Assembly (NCBI RefSeq): GCF_900111615.1
Contig: NZ_FOHU01000006.1
Span: 106,694 to 170,693 of the forward strand
DNA length: 64,000 nucleotides
Source: Natronincola peptidivorans
Lineage (GTDB): Bacteria; Bacillota; Clostridia; Peptostreptococcales; Natronincolaceae
Direction of reading: 5' to 3'
The notes under the pieces were generated by a model. That model saw only the letters and a program-made list of their open reading frames with translations. It searched no databases and was not told the origin of the DNA. Below are positions 8,450 through 17,068 of this stretch, piece by piece. Every line of letters begins with the position of its first letter. Position 1 is the first letter of the stretch. The translations under genes were made by a program, and so were the position numbers.

Positions 8450-9091
8450 TTATATTGATTTTAAGGATATTTTCTCTATCAATTCTTTTAATATGACTTC
8501 TACCTCTTGTTTGATTTCTTCAATACCTTTATCAGCTTTTACTATTCTCATTCTTTCTGGATATTTTTTTGCTAAATCTAAGTAGGTGTTGTAGACGGTT
8601 CTATGAAACTCTATTTTTTCTTGCTCTAATCGATCTATATCCTTTACATCAATCCGTTTTAAACTGGTTTCAGGAGAAATATCAAAGAACATGGTTAGAT
8701 TTGGCTCCAATCTCTGGGTAGCAAAATCGTTGATGGCTTTTACTTCTTCCTGACCTAGCCTCCTGCCTCCACCTTGGTAGGCAATACTGGAATCCACAAA
8801 CCGATCACAAAGCACTACCTTTCCTTCTCTTAGAGCTGGAAGTATAAATTCCTTTACATGCTGTGCTCTGGCGGCAGCGTACAGTAATGCTTCTGTAGTA
8901 TCCGCCATTTCCTGGTGTTGTTTATCTAGAATAATCTCTCTGATTTTTTCCCCAATGATGGTGCCTCCCGGCTCTCGTGTAATCAACACCTCCAAACCCT
9001 TATCCTCTAGAAATCTTTTCATAAAATTTATTTGGGTGCTTTTTCCTGCTCCATCTAAGCCTTCAATTGATATAAATAAACCCTTCGTCAT
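8450..9091 (-). CDS. tmk: Thymidylate kinase
   Basis: Phosphorylates dTMP to dTDP for DNA synthesis; 213 aa. P-loop GLDGAGKST at residues 11-19, the DR motif in LCDRFVDSSIAYQGGGR near residue 95, and a LID region in the middle. The frame is open 12 codons further upstream, but the ATG at 9091 has a GGGGTGGAGAG site and gives the family N-terminus (GLFISIEG). Neighbour of the decarboxylase gene as in B. subtilis (yaaO-tmk). Confidence 0.96.
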   Translation of the reverse strand: MTKGLFISIEGLDGAGKSTQINFMKRFLEDKGLEVLITREPGGTIIGEKIREIILDKQHQEMADTTEALLYAAARAQHVKEFILPALREGKVVLCDRFVDSSIAYQGGGRRLGQEEVKAINDFATQRLEPNLTMFFDISPETSLKRIDVKDIDRLEQEKIEFHRTVYNTYLDLAKKYPERMRIVKADKGIEEIKQEVEVILKELIEKISLKSI

Positions 9092-9188
9092 CTCTCCACC
9101 CCATTCATCCGTTATGCGTAGCTTCATTATTGTAAATCTGTACTTCTAAAACATATGTCTACTGTGCCCTATCTATATTGTATAGATT

Positions 9189-10631
9189 TTATTCGATAAT
9201 TTCAATCCTTTCACAGCTTTGGTCCTTCAGTCCCGTTACCTCCATACCTCTTACCACCATCGTTTTCACATAGGTAACCATTTCCTCCTCTATGACTTCT
9301 CCTGGGATTAATATCGGAATTCCAGGGGGATAAGGAATTAAGTATTCACCGCTGATATGTCCTATACTTTCCTTCAGCTTCACTTTTTTCTTTTTCTTAT
9401 ATAGGGCTTCCTTTGGTGTAAAAGCTCTCTTGGGTATAGCATAGGAAAAAAACGGCATTCCTCCTATTTCATCACTGCCCTTCTCTTTGGAAAGAGCTGC
9501 CATAGCTTCGTATAGCTTTTCAAAATCCTCTTTATCGTTACCAATGGAGGTCATTCCCAGCACACCATATAGATTGGACAGCTCCATCTGGATACCGAAC
9601 TCTTTTCTTAGTCTGTTTTCCAGCTGATAGCCGTTGATTTTGTTCTGATACATACTCATCCATAGCCTAGTAGTATCCATAGACTTGATAAAGTGACTGC
9701 CAATCCTTTCACTACCTAAAACCGTGACTTTTGGAATGTTTTTCATTTTTTCTTTAAATGCTTCAATATTGTGAAGCAGCTCCTCCATCAGCAGTTTCCC
9801 ATGATCTCTATAAATGGTTGTGGCCAAATCTAGGGAGGCCATTAGGATATAGGAGGGACTGGTGGTTTGATGTAATCGCAGCATAAACTTTAATTTTTCT
9901 CTGTCGATTCTATTTCCCTGTACATGCAGCATAGAGCTTTGGGTAAAAGCTGGAAGGGTTTTGTGGATGCTTTGTACCACAGCATCTGCACCGCATTCTA
10001 GCGCTGTCATAGGCAGCTTATCACTTAATCCTAGATGGGCGCCGTGGGCTTCATCCACCAATAGCATTTTCCCATGCTGATGTACAATCTCTGCTATTCT
10101 TTTTAAATCACTGGCAAGACCATGATAGGTTGGGTAAGTGATTACAACAGCCTTTGCATCTGGGTGCTCCTTCAGACTTCTTTCTACCTCTTCAGGAGAA
10201 ATCCCTAAAGCGATTCCTTGTTGAAGATCCATTTCTGGATATAGATAAACAGGAGCTAAGTCTCCTAAAATCGTAATATTGATGACGGATTGGTGACAAT
10301 TTCGTCCAACAATAATTTTATCCCCCGGGGAGGTAGCAGCCATCACCATGCTATAGATTCCTGAGGTGCTGCCGTTTACTAGAAAATAGGTTTCTTCGCT
10401 TTTAAAGGCTTCACTTGCTCTTTCTTGAGCTTTTTTTATAACTTCCTTTGCCTTATGTAGGTTATCTGTTCCAAGGATTTCTGTTGTATCAATATTGGTT
10501 AAACAGTCTTTAAAGTTTTTATAATTATATTTGTTGAATATTTTTCCATTTTTGTGTCCTGGCATATGAAAGGATATAAGTTTTTCATTTTGCAGTTGTA
10601 AAAGTCTGTCTAAAAGTGGAGTTTCTTTCAT
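9189..10631 (-). CDS. Orn/Lys/Arg decarboxylase family protein (YaaO/SpeA-like)
   Basis: PLP-dependent fold-I decarboxylase of 480 aa, the short YaaO-like form. The N-terminal FHMPGHKNG, the VDEAHGAHLG motif (residues 192-201) and the PLP lysine K224 in SIHKTLPAFTQ are clear, and the C-terminal domain contains YPPGIPILIPGE. Family members decarboxylate arginine, lysine or ornithine for polyamine synthesis; the substrate cannot be fixed by eye. Start ATG has AGGAGGAG. Between gin and tmk, as in the csfB-yaaO-tmk order of Bacillus. Confidence 0.9.
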   Translation of the reverse strand: MKETPLLDRLLQLQNEKLISFHMPGHKNGKIFNKYNYKNFKDCLTNIDTTEILGTDNLHKAKEVIKKAQERASEAFKSEETYFLVNGSTSGIYSMVMAATSPGDKIIVGRNCHQSVINITILGDLAPVYLYPEMDLQQGIALGISPEEVERSLKEHPDAKAVVITYPTYHGLASDLKRIAEIVHQHGKMLLVDEAHGAHLGLSDKLPMTALECGADAVVQSIHKTLPAFTQSSMLHVQGNRIDREKLKFMLRLHQTTSPSYILMASLDLATTIYRDHGKLLMEELLHNIEAFKEKMKNIPKVTVLGSERIGSHFIKSMDTTRLWMSMYQNKINGYQLENRLRKEFGIQMELSNLYGVLGMTSIGNDKEDFEKLYEAMAALSKEKGSDEIGGMPFFSYAIPKRAFTPKEALYKKKKKVKLKESIGHISGEYLIPYPPGIPILIPGEVIEEEMVTYVKTMVVRGMEVTGLKDQSCERIEIIE

Positions 10632-10826
10632 AATTCTCCTCCTTTTTTTCTTTATAAACCCTCAGGTTCTTTGAAATTTATTTTCTTTTCTATGCTACTA
10701 GTATTCGATAAAAACTCCCTTTTTTCCTTTAAGGTATAAAACTTTTATTATTTAGAAATACTAGTATTGTAGACCGTGTGTGTCTATAATAATTAGCCAC
10801 AAAAATCATTAAAGGTGGTGGCCTGT

Positions 10827-11000
10827 TTGAATGATAAAATAACTAATTTGCAAAAATTTGTAACAGCCTATCGTAACCGGAAATCGGATATGGAAATATC
10901 CACCATGTTAGATGTTTCTATTGATGAGGTAAAGAGCCAAAGAAAAGAAGTTCTTCGTAAGAATATGGAAAGAAAATTTAGAAAGCATTCAAACAAATAG
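10827..11000 (+). CDS. Small conserved-looking protein of unknown function, possible HTH
   Basis: 57-aa hydrophilic protein from a TTG at 10827, with an AAAGGTGG ribosome site 7-8 bases upstream (an in-frame GTG at 10815 overlaps that site). The middle, DMEISTMLDVSIDEVKSQRKEV, looks like a short helix-turn-helix, and the end is very basic. It is the only plus-strand gene here and ends just before a clear terminator, which supports it as a real unit. I do not recognise the family. Confidence 0.6.
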   Translation: MNDKITNLQKFVTAYRNRKSDMEISTMLDVSIDEVKSQRKEVLRKNMERKFRKHSNK

Positions 11001-11013
11001 TTTTTAACAAATA

Positions 11014-11045
11014 AATAAAGGGACTGATTTTTGTCCCTTTATTTT
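11014..11045. terminator. Bidirectional terminator
   Basis: Stem ATAAAGGGAC / GTCCCTTTAT around a short loop, T-rich on both strands. It lies between the plus-strand small gene and the convergent minus-strand gin gene. Confidence 0.75.
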
Positions 11046-11060
11046 CTTCATTATTATTCA

Positions 11061-11246
11061 TTAAACGATCTGTACGGATTGCTTCCAAATGTCTCTTATT
11101 TTTCTTTTATATGCTTCATATTTTAATTGGTTCATTGGAGTATATATCAGTTCTTTTTCACAACTTCTACATATGTACTGGTTCAACAAAACAATTCCTA
11201 TACTGGTTTCGTTATTGCAAATACAGCATTTTAATTCTTCACTCAT
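11061..11246 (-). CDS. gin: Anti-sigma-G factor Gin (CsfB)
   Basis: Zinc-binding anti-sigma factor of 61 aa. In Bacillus, Gin/CsfB binds sigma-G (and sigma-E) to stop mistimed activity during sporulation. Two cysteine pairs are visible (C7/C10 in CCICNNETSIG, C26/C29 in ICRSCEKEL), with the G-I-V-L-L-N between them that is usual for Gin. Start ATG 11246 has GGTGAG upstream; ORF starts three codons earlier are less likely. Position ahead of the decarboxylase and tmk matches Bacillus csfB. Confidence 0.85.
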   Translation of the reverse strand: MSEELKCCICNNETSIGIVLLNQYICRSCEKELIYTPMNQLKYEAYKRKIRDIWKQSVQIV

Positions 11247-11366
11247 GAAACTCACCAGCCTTATTAAGATAATTAATTATTATGATTGTAGCCTTCTACT
11301 AATTATTTTATTCAGCATACTAGTACATTGTTAATGGAATTCAGTAGAAAACCTGCAAAAAAAAAT

Positions 11367-11407
11367 AAAATAGTCTTTTTGTGATTTTATAGATTCAAGA
11401 CTATTTT
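11367..11407 (-). terminator. Terminator after the 65-aa membrane protein
   Basis: AAAATAGTCTT pairs with AAGACTATTTT, followed on the minus strand by a long T-run (11358-11366). It overlaps the stop codon of the gene ending at 11401. Confidence 0.8.
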
Positions 11408-11598
11408 ACCCTTCTAATTTTTTCATGATAATTTTCTCCAGCTATTTCTACACTGTTTTCATAAAGACCTTTTTCCCTCACCATAACTGTTCCTCTTCTT
11501 AGGTCTTCTCCAAGTTCCTTGATAAAGGTTAAAAATAATATAAAAATAGGAATTACAGTGATGCCTAAAAAGGCAATGCTTATAATATAATTATACAT
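11401..11598 (-). CDS. Small single-span membrane protein, unknown function
   Basis: 65 aa: a hydrophobic segment at residues 3-27 (YIISIAFLGITVIPIFILFL), then a charged cytosolic tail. The stop codon is within a strong terminator hairpin, which supports expression. No family recognised. Gene neighbours (gin, then a non-coding element) give no hint of function. Confidence 0.6.
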   Translation of the reverse strand: MYNYIISIAFLGITVIPIFILFLTFIKELGEDLRRGTVMVREKGLYENSVEIAGENYHEKIRRVK

Positions 11599-12062
11599 TT
11601 TCTCTTCTCCTCAAAAGTGGACTTATGGTATTTTTCGTCATCCTTTGTAGAAAATCCTTCTATTGATAAAATATTTCTTCATAAATTGATCTTCTGGTTT
11701 ATTATTCTACATAGTTTTTCATAATCCTACTTTTGCTTGGTAGGAAATTTGTCCTAAAAAGAAAATGTATCTTTGTAAAAAGGATGTGTCTCCACATCCT
11801 TCAGACTGAAGACAAGGTATGAAACTTACTTACAAACCCGATTTTTATAGCTTAAGTAAATGATTAGCGAAGTTAAAATAAAAGAGCGTAAGATAATTAG
11901 ATAAGAGTTTTCAACTGTTTGAGCGAAGCGAGTTTTGAAAACTCCTGATTATCTTTAAGCTCATTCCTGCCCTGGTCCTGAGCGGATTTACGTAGCTTTA
12001 AAAATGTTAGGGTTTGTCTACAAGCTAAAGGATGTGTTTCCACATCCTTTTAGGCTACTCTC
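11599..12062. other. Gene-free region holding a palindromic element
   Basis: About 460 bases without a gene. Positions 11780-12052 carry the inverted-repeat element listed separately. The remaining part (11599-11779) is AT-rich and I see nothing certain in it beyond the ribosome site of the 65-aa gene. Confidence 0.6.
11780..12052. repeat. MITE-like or structured-RNA palindromic element (about 270 bp)
   Basis: Each end is a small hairpin with the same sequence: GGATGTG-tctc-CACATCC at 11780-11801 and GGATGTG-tttc-CACATCC at 12028-12052. Inside, ACAAACCCGATTTTTATAGC (from 11832) is an imperfect inverted match to 11990-12018. The core pairs AGATAATTAG..GAGTTTTCAA (11891-11913) with TTTTGAAAACTC..GATTATCT (11933-11954), with GAGCGAAGCGAG in the loop. 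No ORF inside. It could be a non-autonomous mobile element or a structured RNA. Confidence 0.5.
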
Positions 12063-12215
12063 TTATTGATTTTTGTTTTGAAATGCCATTAAAAAGACCT
12101 TTTCTTGTCGATTACTATTAATTTCGTCCTCTATTGCCATGAGTTTTTTTAACTGCTCCTTAGATAAATCAGCATAGTTCATGTTCCCCATATCTTTGAT
12201 AATCTCTTGATTCAT
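12063..12215 (-). CDS. Tiny hydrophilic protein, unknown function
   Basis: 50 codons, beginning MNQEIIKDMGNMNYADLSKE and ending AFQNKNQ. The ATG at 12215 has an AGGAGG site at good spacing, and base usage is gene-like. It is just after the end of the cobalamin operon (cbiJ stops at 12252), so it may be the last cistron of that transcript. Charged, mostly helical in appearance; no family recognised. Confidence 0.45.
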   Translation of the reverse strand: MNQEIIKDMGNMNYADLSKEQLKKLMAIEDEINSNRQEKVFLMAFQNKNQ

Positions 12216-12251
12216 GGGATACTGCCTCCTTTTATATTTCTTACCTTTTCA

Positions 12252-13022
12252 TTATTTTTCATAAAAAGAAGCTATTTTATTCACCAAGTTATCTAGATTA
12301 TTATAGGTTTCTCCATAGGAAATAGACGGTCTTTTTAGTAGAATAACAGGGATTTTTAGTGCTTCTGCAGCAGCTATTTTTTCTCCGGTTCCTCCAGCAC
12401 TACCGCTGTCCTTTGTTACCACGACGGAGGCACCATAGCTTTGAAACATTTGTTGATTAATTTCTTTGTTAAAGGGTCCCTTCATGGCAATAAGATTATC
12501 CGGGGTAAAACCATAGGCTTCACAGTTTTTTATGATTTCCCATAAAGGCAGGACTCTTGCCACCAGCCTATTAGCCTCTATTTTTTCTAGAAAGATTGGC
12601 AGTTGGTTGCTTCCTATGGTTAAAAATATTTTTCCATCAAAATCCTTTGCTAAATCTGCTGCATGATGAAAATCCTCTGCTATAAGAATACTCTCTGACT
12701 GATATTTCTCTTTTATTGTTTCCTGCCTTTCATAACGAAAATAAGACAGTGCTTTTTCTTTAGAAATCTCTAGTGCTAGTTTTGAAATGTTTTCTGCAAA
12801 GGGATGGGTAACATCCACAATCATGGTTATTTTTTTTTCTTCAATAAGGGCTGTCATTTTTTCTTTGTCCAGCTTATCCTCCAGCACCTCTACTGGCAAA
12901 TCAATCTTCAATAGCTTTCCACCATAGGCTGTGGTTACCGTTGCCAATACCTGCAGCTGTTTTTTTGACAGCTTTTCTATTAACTCTCTTCCTTCGGAGG
13001 TTCCACAAAGTGCCAGAATCAT
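12252..13022 (-). CDS. cbiJ: Cobalt-precorrin-6A reductase
   Basis: CobK/CbiJ family, 256 aa. Reduces (cobalt-)precorrin-6A to 6B with NAD(P)H. The N-terminal MILALCGTSEGREL nucleotide-binding motif, the DVTHPFAENIS motif near residue 70 and the C-terminal TKDSGSAGGTGEKIAAA segment are characteristic. Overlaps the end of cbiH by 4 bases (ATGA). Last recognised corrin gene of the operon. Confidence 0.93.
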   Translation of the reverse strand: MILALCGTSEGRELIEKLSKKQLQVLATVTTAYGGKLLKIDLPVEVLEDKLDKEKMTALIEEKKITMIVDVTHPFAENISKLALEISKEKALSYFRYERQETIKEKYQSESILIAEDFHHAADLAKDFDGKIFLTIGSNQLPIFLEKIEANRLVARVLPLWEIIKNCEAYGFTPDNLIAMKGPFNKEINQQMFQSYGASVVVTKDSGSAGGTGEKIAAAEALKIPVILLKRPSISYGETYNNLDNLVNKIASFYEK

Positions 13023-13750
13023 AGCTGGTAGCCTCTTGGGGTAATGATTTTTCCGTTTTCTACAAAAGTATTGCTATTCCCGATGATCACCACCGTCAAC
13101 ATGTCAATAGGATGCTGCAGCATTTCTTTAAGTGTGGTAACCACAGCTGCTTCTTCAGCTCTTTTTGCATTTCGGACAAGCCCTACTGGCGTCTCTTTTT
13201 CTCTATAGTGCAGCAATATTTCTCTAGCTTCCTCTATTTGTGTTACCCTTCCTTTGCTTTTGGGGTTATAGAGAGCTATAACAAAATCTCCTTCTGCTGC
13301 TAACTGGAGACGTTTTTTGATAACCTTCCAATCTGTCAATAGATCACTTAAGCTGATGACAGCAAAATCATGCATTAGTGGAGCTCCTAAAACTGCTGCT
13401 GCTGCACTGACGGCAGTCACCCCTGGAATCACTTCAATCTCTACCTTGCTGTCTCTTTGTGTCTTTACCTCCAGCATAGCTCCTGCCATCCCATAGATCC
13501 CAGGATCTCCGCTGCTGACCAATGCAACAGCAGCCCCTTCCTCTGCAAAATCTAGGGCTAGATTGCATCTTTCTATTTCTCTTTTCATGCCACTGTCCAC
13601 TACCTTTTTATCGGTTATAAGGTGGGAAATTAAATCTATGTAGGTTTTGTAGCCTATGATCACATCACTGGATATTATTGCTTCTCTGGCGGCAGGTGTC
13701 ATATAGGCTTCATCACCTGGACCAATGCCTACCACAACGATTTTTTTCAT
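13019..13750 (-). CDS. cbiH: Cobalt-precorrin-3B C17-methyltransferase
   Basis: SAM-dependent tetrapyrrole methylase of the CobJ/CbiH group, 243 aa. Forms cobalt-precorrin-4 with ring contraction in the anaerobic route. Typical motifs are VGIGPGDEAYMTPAAREAI at the N-terminus, ALVSSGDPGIYGMA near residue 78 and the IPGVTAVSAAAAVLGAPLMHDFAVISLSD segment. 39 bases after cbiG and overlapping cbiJ by 4 bases. Confidence 0.94.
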   Translation of the reverse strand: MKKIVVVGIGPGDEAYMTPAAREAIISSDVIIGYKTYIDLISHLITDKKVVDSGMKREIERCNLALDFAEEGAAVALVSSGDPGIYGMAGAMLEVKTQRDSKVEIEVIPGVTAVSAAAAVLGAPLMHDFAVISLSDLLTDWKVIKKRLQLAAEGDFVIALYNPKSKGRVTQIEEAREILLHYREKETPVGLVRNAKRAEEAAVVTTLKEMLQHPIDMLTVVIIGNSNTFVENGKIITPRGYQL

Positions 13751-13789
13751 CCTTTGCCCTTCCTTTCTTTATGGATGTGTATTGCAAAA

Positions 13790-14836
13790 TTACAAGTCAT
13801 TATTCTCTGCTATGGAAATGGTTACTCCTTGATTTTTCTGTTTCTTTAAAAGCATTTTCCCTCCCTGACTGCCTAGGTAGGCACAAGGTTCGCTGACTGC
13901 CCCCACTCCGATGGTTTCTTTTACAAAGGGAGAGCTGTCAAAAAGGGTTTCTATTTCTAATAGCTTTTCCCTCGAAAATATCTCTAGTGGTACCTCTAAG
14001 GCGATAGCCGTCTCCTTTAATCCTTTTTCTTCTGCTTTTATATCCACTGTGGTTATTTTTTTTATGCTTTCTATGCTTTTTTCTATCTTTTGTAAAGCTG
14101 TTTTTATCTCTGTTAAAAGCACCTCTTTGGTTGTGTCCTTTCTACAGCCTATTCCTAAGACTAGATTCTGAGGATACAGCTGCAGCCAGTTTTCTTTTAG
14201 GTCTTCTACGTCCTTGTTTCCAATATAGATGCCATAGGGTTCATGAGAAAGATCTGCTAAATTTTTTACTAGATGATACTGAGAGGGTAGCTCTATATTG
14301 ATAGGAATTTCTGAATAAACCCCGATTTTTTCATTGTTTACAATGGCTGCGGTTATTTTTTTTGCCATCTGCCAATCCTTGAGTCTACAGTTTAATCTTT
14401 GTGCCAGAGTATCTACTGCCATGGTATTTTGCACATCAGAGGCAGTGGTAATTACTGGGTTTCCTCCTACGATTGCGGCTATTTTTAAGGTGAATTCGTT
14501 AGCACCTCCCATATGTCCCGACAATAGACTGATGACATGCTGTCCCTTTTCATCCATTACCAGCACCCCAGGGTCCTGGCTTTTATGCTTTATATAGGGG
14601 GCAATACATCGAACCACAATGCCAGCCGCCATAATAAAAATTAAATAATCTACCTGAGAAAATATTTTCTTCACCACTGCTTTTAGATCTGGCTCTATAG
14701 GAAGGACAGCTTCTTTTTCATAATCTTCATGATGAAATTTTGGCAGTACATACAGCTGAGCCTGTGGCAGCTGTTTCTTTATCTGCAGTCCCAGCTGCTT
14801 TCCTCCCTGTGTTACCGTTAAAATAGCTGTTTTCAT
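13790..14836 (-). CDS. cbiG: Cobalt-precorrin-5A hydrolase CbiG
   Basis: Opens the delta-lactone of cobalt-precorrin-5A, releasing acetaldehyde, in the anaerobic pathway; 348 aa. N-terminal domain begins AILTVTQGGKQLG, the central domain has AAGIVVRCIAPYIKHKSQDPGVLVMDEKGQHVISLLSGHMGGAN (key family region, residues about 70-115), and the C-terminal domain begins NLVLGIGCRKDTT. Overlaps cbiF by 4 bases. CbiG, together with CbiD and CbiX, marks the early-cobalt, oxygen-independent route. Confidence 0.94.
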   Translation of the reverse strand: MKTAILTVTQGGKQLGLQIKKQLPQAQLYVLPKFHHEDYEKEAVLPIEPDLKAVVKKIFSQVDYLIFIMAAGIVVRCIAPYIKHKSQDPGVLVMDEKGQHVISLLSGHMGGANEFTLKIAAIVGGNPVITTASDVQNTMAVDTLAQRLNCRLKDWQMAKKITAAIVNNEKIGVYSEIPINIELPSQYHLVKNLADLSHEPYGIYIGNKDVEDLKENWLQLYPQNLVLGIGCRKDTTKEVLLTEIKTALQKIEKSIESIKKITTVDIKAEEKGLKETAIALEVPLEIFSREKLLEIETLFDSSPFVKETIGVGAVSEPCAYLGSQGGKMLLKKQKNQGVTISIAENNDL

Positions 14837-15594
14837 TTATTCTTTCCCTTTCTATATTCATGGGTGAAATTTTCATCATACAGCTTGGAGAGGGCATATT
14901 GGTTCCCTAGAAAATCCCCCACTAGGATTTGTGCAGTTTTTTTAATATCTGCTTCTTTTACCCTTTCTGCGATGTTTTTTAGGGTCCCCTCTACTATTTT
15001 TTCATCCTCCCAGGTGGCTTTTTGGACAACTGCTACTGGTGTTTCAGGAGGATAGCTGGTTATCAGCTGCTCTACCACCTTGTCTATCATTTGGACGGAT
15101 AAAAAAATTGCCATAGAGGCTTGGTGCTCCGCTAGAGAAGAAAGGCTCTCTTTAGGCGGCACAGGGGTTCTTCCTTCCATCCTTGTAAGGATCACGGTTT
15201 GTGATACCTCTGGCAGGGTAAATTCTTTTTTTAGCTGAGCTGCCGAAGCCACAAAAGAGCTGACTCCAGGTATCACTTCATAATCTATAGACAGCTCTAT
15301 TAATGCATCCATTTGCTCTCTAATAGCCCCATAAATACTTGGATCCCCTGTATGGACCCTTGCAATAGTTTTTGCTTCTCTTGAAGCTTTTTTCATTACC
15401 TCTATTACCTCCGTCAGGGTCATGGAGGCGCTGTTATAGACTGCTGCATTTTCTTTTCTATCGGCAATCACCTGTGGATTCACTAAGGAACCAGCATAGA
15501 TAATGACATCTGCTTCTTGAATTTTTTTATGACCCTTTAAGGTGATTAGCTCTGGATCACCTGGTCCTGCTCCTATAAAATAAACCTTAGCCAC
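14833..15594 (-). CDS. cbiF: Cobalt-precorrin-4 C11-methyltransferase
   Basis: CobM/CbiF family, 253 aa. Visible family motifs are VYFIGAGPGDPELITLKG at the N-terminus, YAGSLVNPQV near residue 34, ARVHTGDPSIYGAIREQMD near residue 80 and IPGVSSFVASAA. Overlaps cbiL by 8 bases and cbiG by 4, so coupled translation is likely. Confidence 0.95.
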   Translation of the reverse strand: MAKVYFIGAGPGDPELITLKGHKKIQEADVIIYAGSLVNPQVIADRKENAAVYNSASMTLTEVIEVMKKASREAKTIARVHTGDPSIYGAIREQMDALIELSIDYEVIPGVSSFVASAAQLKKEFTLPEVSQTVILTRMEGRTPVPPKESLSSLAEHQASMAIFLSVQMIDKVVEQLITSYPPETPVAVVQKATWEDEKIVEGTLKNIAERVKEADIKKTAQILVGDFLGNQYALSKLYDENFTHEYRKGKNK

Positions 15595-16300
15595 GGAGCT
15601 TCCCTCCTTTTTTTATGATAACAGTAGATAGATAGGGTACCCTTCCTTCTTCAAGTACCTTTATATCTGTAGTCACCTGCTCGTCACTGTGGCCGCATTT
15701 AGAAATCATGACAAAGCTCTTCTCTAGTCCATGCGCCTTTAGTTTGGATGCTAAACCCTTTGGATCATGAGATACCTTCAGCACTACTAAATTGTCATTA
15801 TTGGTCAATGCTCTTTCTACTTTTTCCTTCTCCTTGATAAGAGGAAGAATGGTTAAGGCTTCATCTCCTTCTGCCAAGGGAAGATTTACTCTGCTGGCAG
15901 CGGCACTAAAGGAGGTGATACCTGGTATCGTTTCGATGGAATAATCTTTTTCCTTTAGCACTTTTACAATATAGATATACGTACTGTATAGCAAAGCATC
16001 TCCTAGGGTTAGAAACACTACTTTTTTACCTCTATCTAAAGCATCAGATATAATGCTGATATTCTCCTTCCAATGATTTTCTAGGGTTTCTTTACAATAA
16101 ACCATGGGAAACACTAGGGGCTTTATTTCTGCGTTAGGGTGGATATGCCCTTTTGCAATCTGTAGAGCAATACTGTCTTCTTCTTTTTTTCCCTTAGGAC
16201 AAACAATCATATCTGCTTCCCCCAACAGCTTCACTGCTTTTAGGGTTAACAGTTCAGGGTCTCCCGGTCCTACCCCTATGCCATATAGCTTTCCCTTCAT
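15587..16300 (-). CDS. cbiL: Cobalt-precorrin-2 C20-methyltransferase
   Basis: CobI/CbiL family, about 237 aa. Methylates C20 of cobalt-factor/precorrin-2. Motifs are LYGIGVGPGDPELLTLKAVK at the N-terminus, VVFLTLGDALLYSTYIYI near residue 95 and IPGITSFSAAASRVNLPLAEGDE. Start taken at MKGKLYG because AGGGGG lies 10 bases upstream; the frame opens six codons earlier. The 174-base gap before it (towards cbiT) has no gene I can see. Confidence 0.94.
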   Translation of the reverse strand: MKGKLYGIGVGPGDPELLTLKAVKLLGEADMIVCPKGKKEEDSIALQIAKGHIHPNAEIKPLVFPMVYCKETLENHWKENISIISDALDRGKKVVFLTLGDALLYSTYIYIVKVLKEKDYSIETIPGITSFSAAASRVNLPLAEGDEALTILPLIKEKEKVERALTNNDNLVVLKVSHDPKGLASKLKAHGLEKSFVMISKCGHSDEQVTTDIKVLEEGRVPYLSTVIIKKGGKLRG

Positions 16301-16474
16301 CTTCAACAACCCCCTCAAGTTTATCCTGCTTTATCGTGCTTTTCATTATATTGATATCCAAGCTCAGAAATTAAAATATACATTTTTCTATTTACCATAA
16401 TTAGTTATACGATGATGGATTGTAATAATGATAGCTTTCAACTTGTATATCCATATATAAGCCTTTAAATTTGC

Positions 16475-17068
16475 TTATTTCTTCATGCCTGAAATTACAT
16501 AGACACTATTTTGCGCCTCCATTAGGGTATAGTTTCCTGTGAAACGTCCTTTTGAGATCCCTACAGAAATCACTTCTATCTCTTGAAATCCTTTGGTTTT
16601 TAGTCCCTGTAATCCTTGGTTTAGAGTTTCAATAGTGACGGCAGTGATGACAATTCTTCCTTCTGGAGTAAGGTGCTGGTGGGCATAGTCCAGTACCTCT
16701 GGTAGGGCACCACTGCTGCCCCCAACAAAAATTCTGTCAAAGGATGCTATTTTTTTTAGTTCTATTTCTGCTCTACCCCTCATGATGTTTAGATTATTTA
16801 TTTCAAAAGTATTTTTGTTTATTTCTAAAAGCTCTAAGGCTTCCTCCTTATACTCTATGGCATACACCTTTCCCTTTGAGAGCTTTAAAGCGGCCTCTAT
16901 AGATACTGATCCTGTTCCAGCACCTACATCTACAAAGATATGCTCCTCCTGTAGTCGAAGCTTTCCCATCACAACAGCCCTCACTTCCTCCTTTGTCATA
17001 GGAGCCTTTCCCCTTACAAAATAACTGTCGGGAATGCCAAAGCTGCTATAATTCCATTTTTTATTCAT
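16475..17068 (-). CDS. cbiT: Cobalt-precorrin-6B/7 C15-methyltransferase (decarboxylating) CbiT
   Basis: 197-aa class I methyltransferase. VDVGAGTGSVSIEAAL (SAM site) lies near residues 43-58, preceded by the typical GIPDSYFVRGKAPMTKEEVRA N-terminus. With CbiE it does the C5/C15 methylation and C12 decarboxylation; these are fused as CobL in aerobic bacteria but are two genes here. Overlaps cbiE by 8 bases. Confidence 0.94.
   Translation of the reverse strand: MNKKWNYSSFGIPDSYFVRGKAPMTKEEVRAVVMGKLRLQEEHIFVDVGAGTGSVSIEAALKLSKGKVYAIEYKEEALELLEINKNTFEINNLNIMRGRAEIELKKIASFDRIFVGGSSGALPEVLDYAHQHLTPEGRIVITAVTIETLNQGLQGLKTKGFQEIEVISVGISKGRFTGNYTLMEAQNSVYVISGMKK

Noticed and set aside
10700..10770. 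ACTAGTATT repeats as an operator
   Set aside because: Two short copies in an AT-rich region; too short to separate from chance.
10815..10826. GTG start for the 57-aa small protein
   Set aside because: This GTG lies within the AAAGGTGGTGG ribosome site itself; the TTG at 10827 has better spacing.
16301..16474. Second cobalamin riboswitch in the cbiT-cbiL gap
   Set aside because: No B12-box or conserved stem sequences; only AT-rich sequence with a weak TATAAT-like box on the minus strand.
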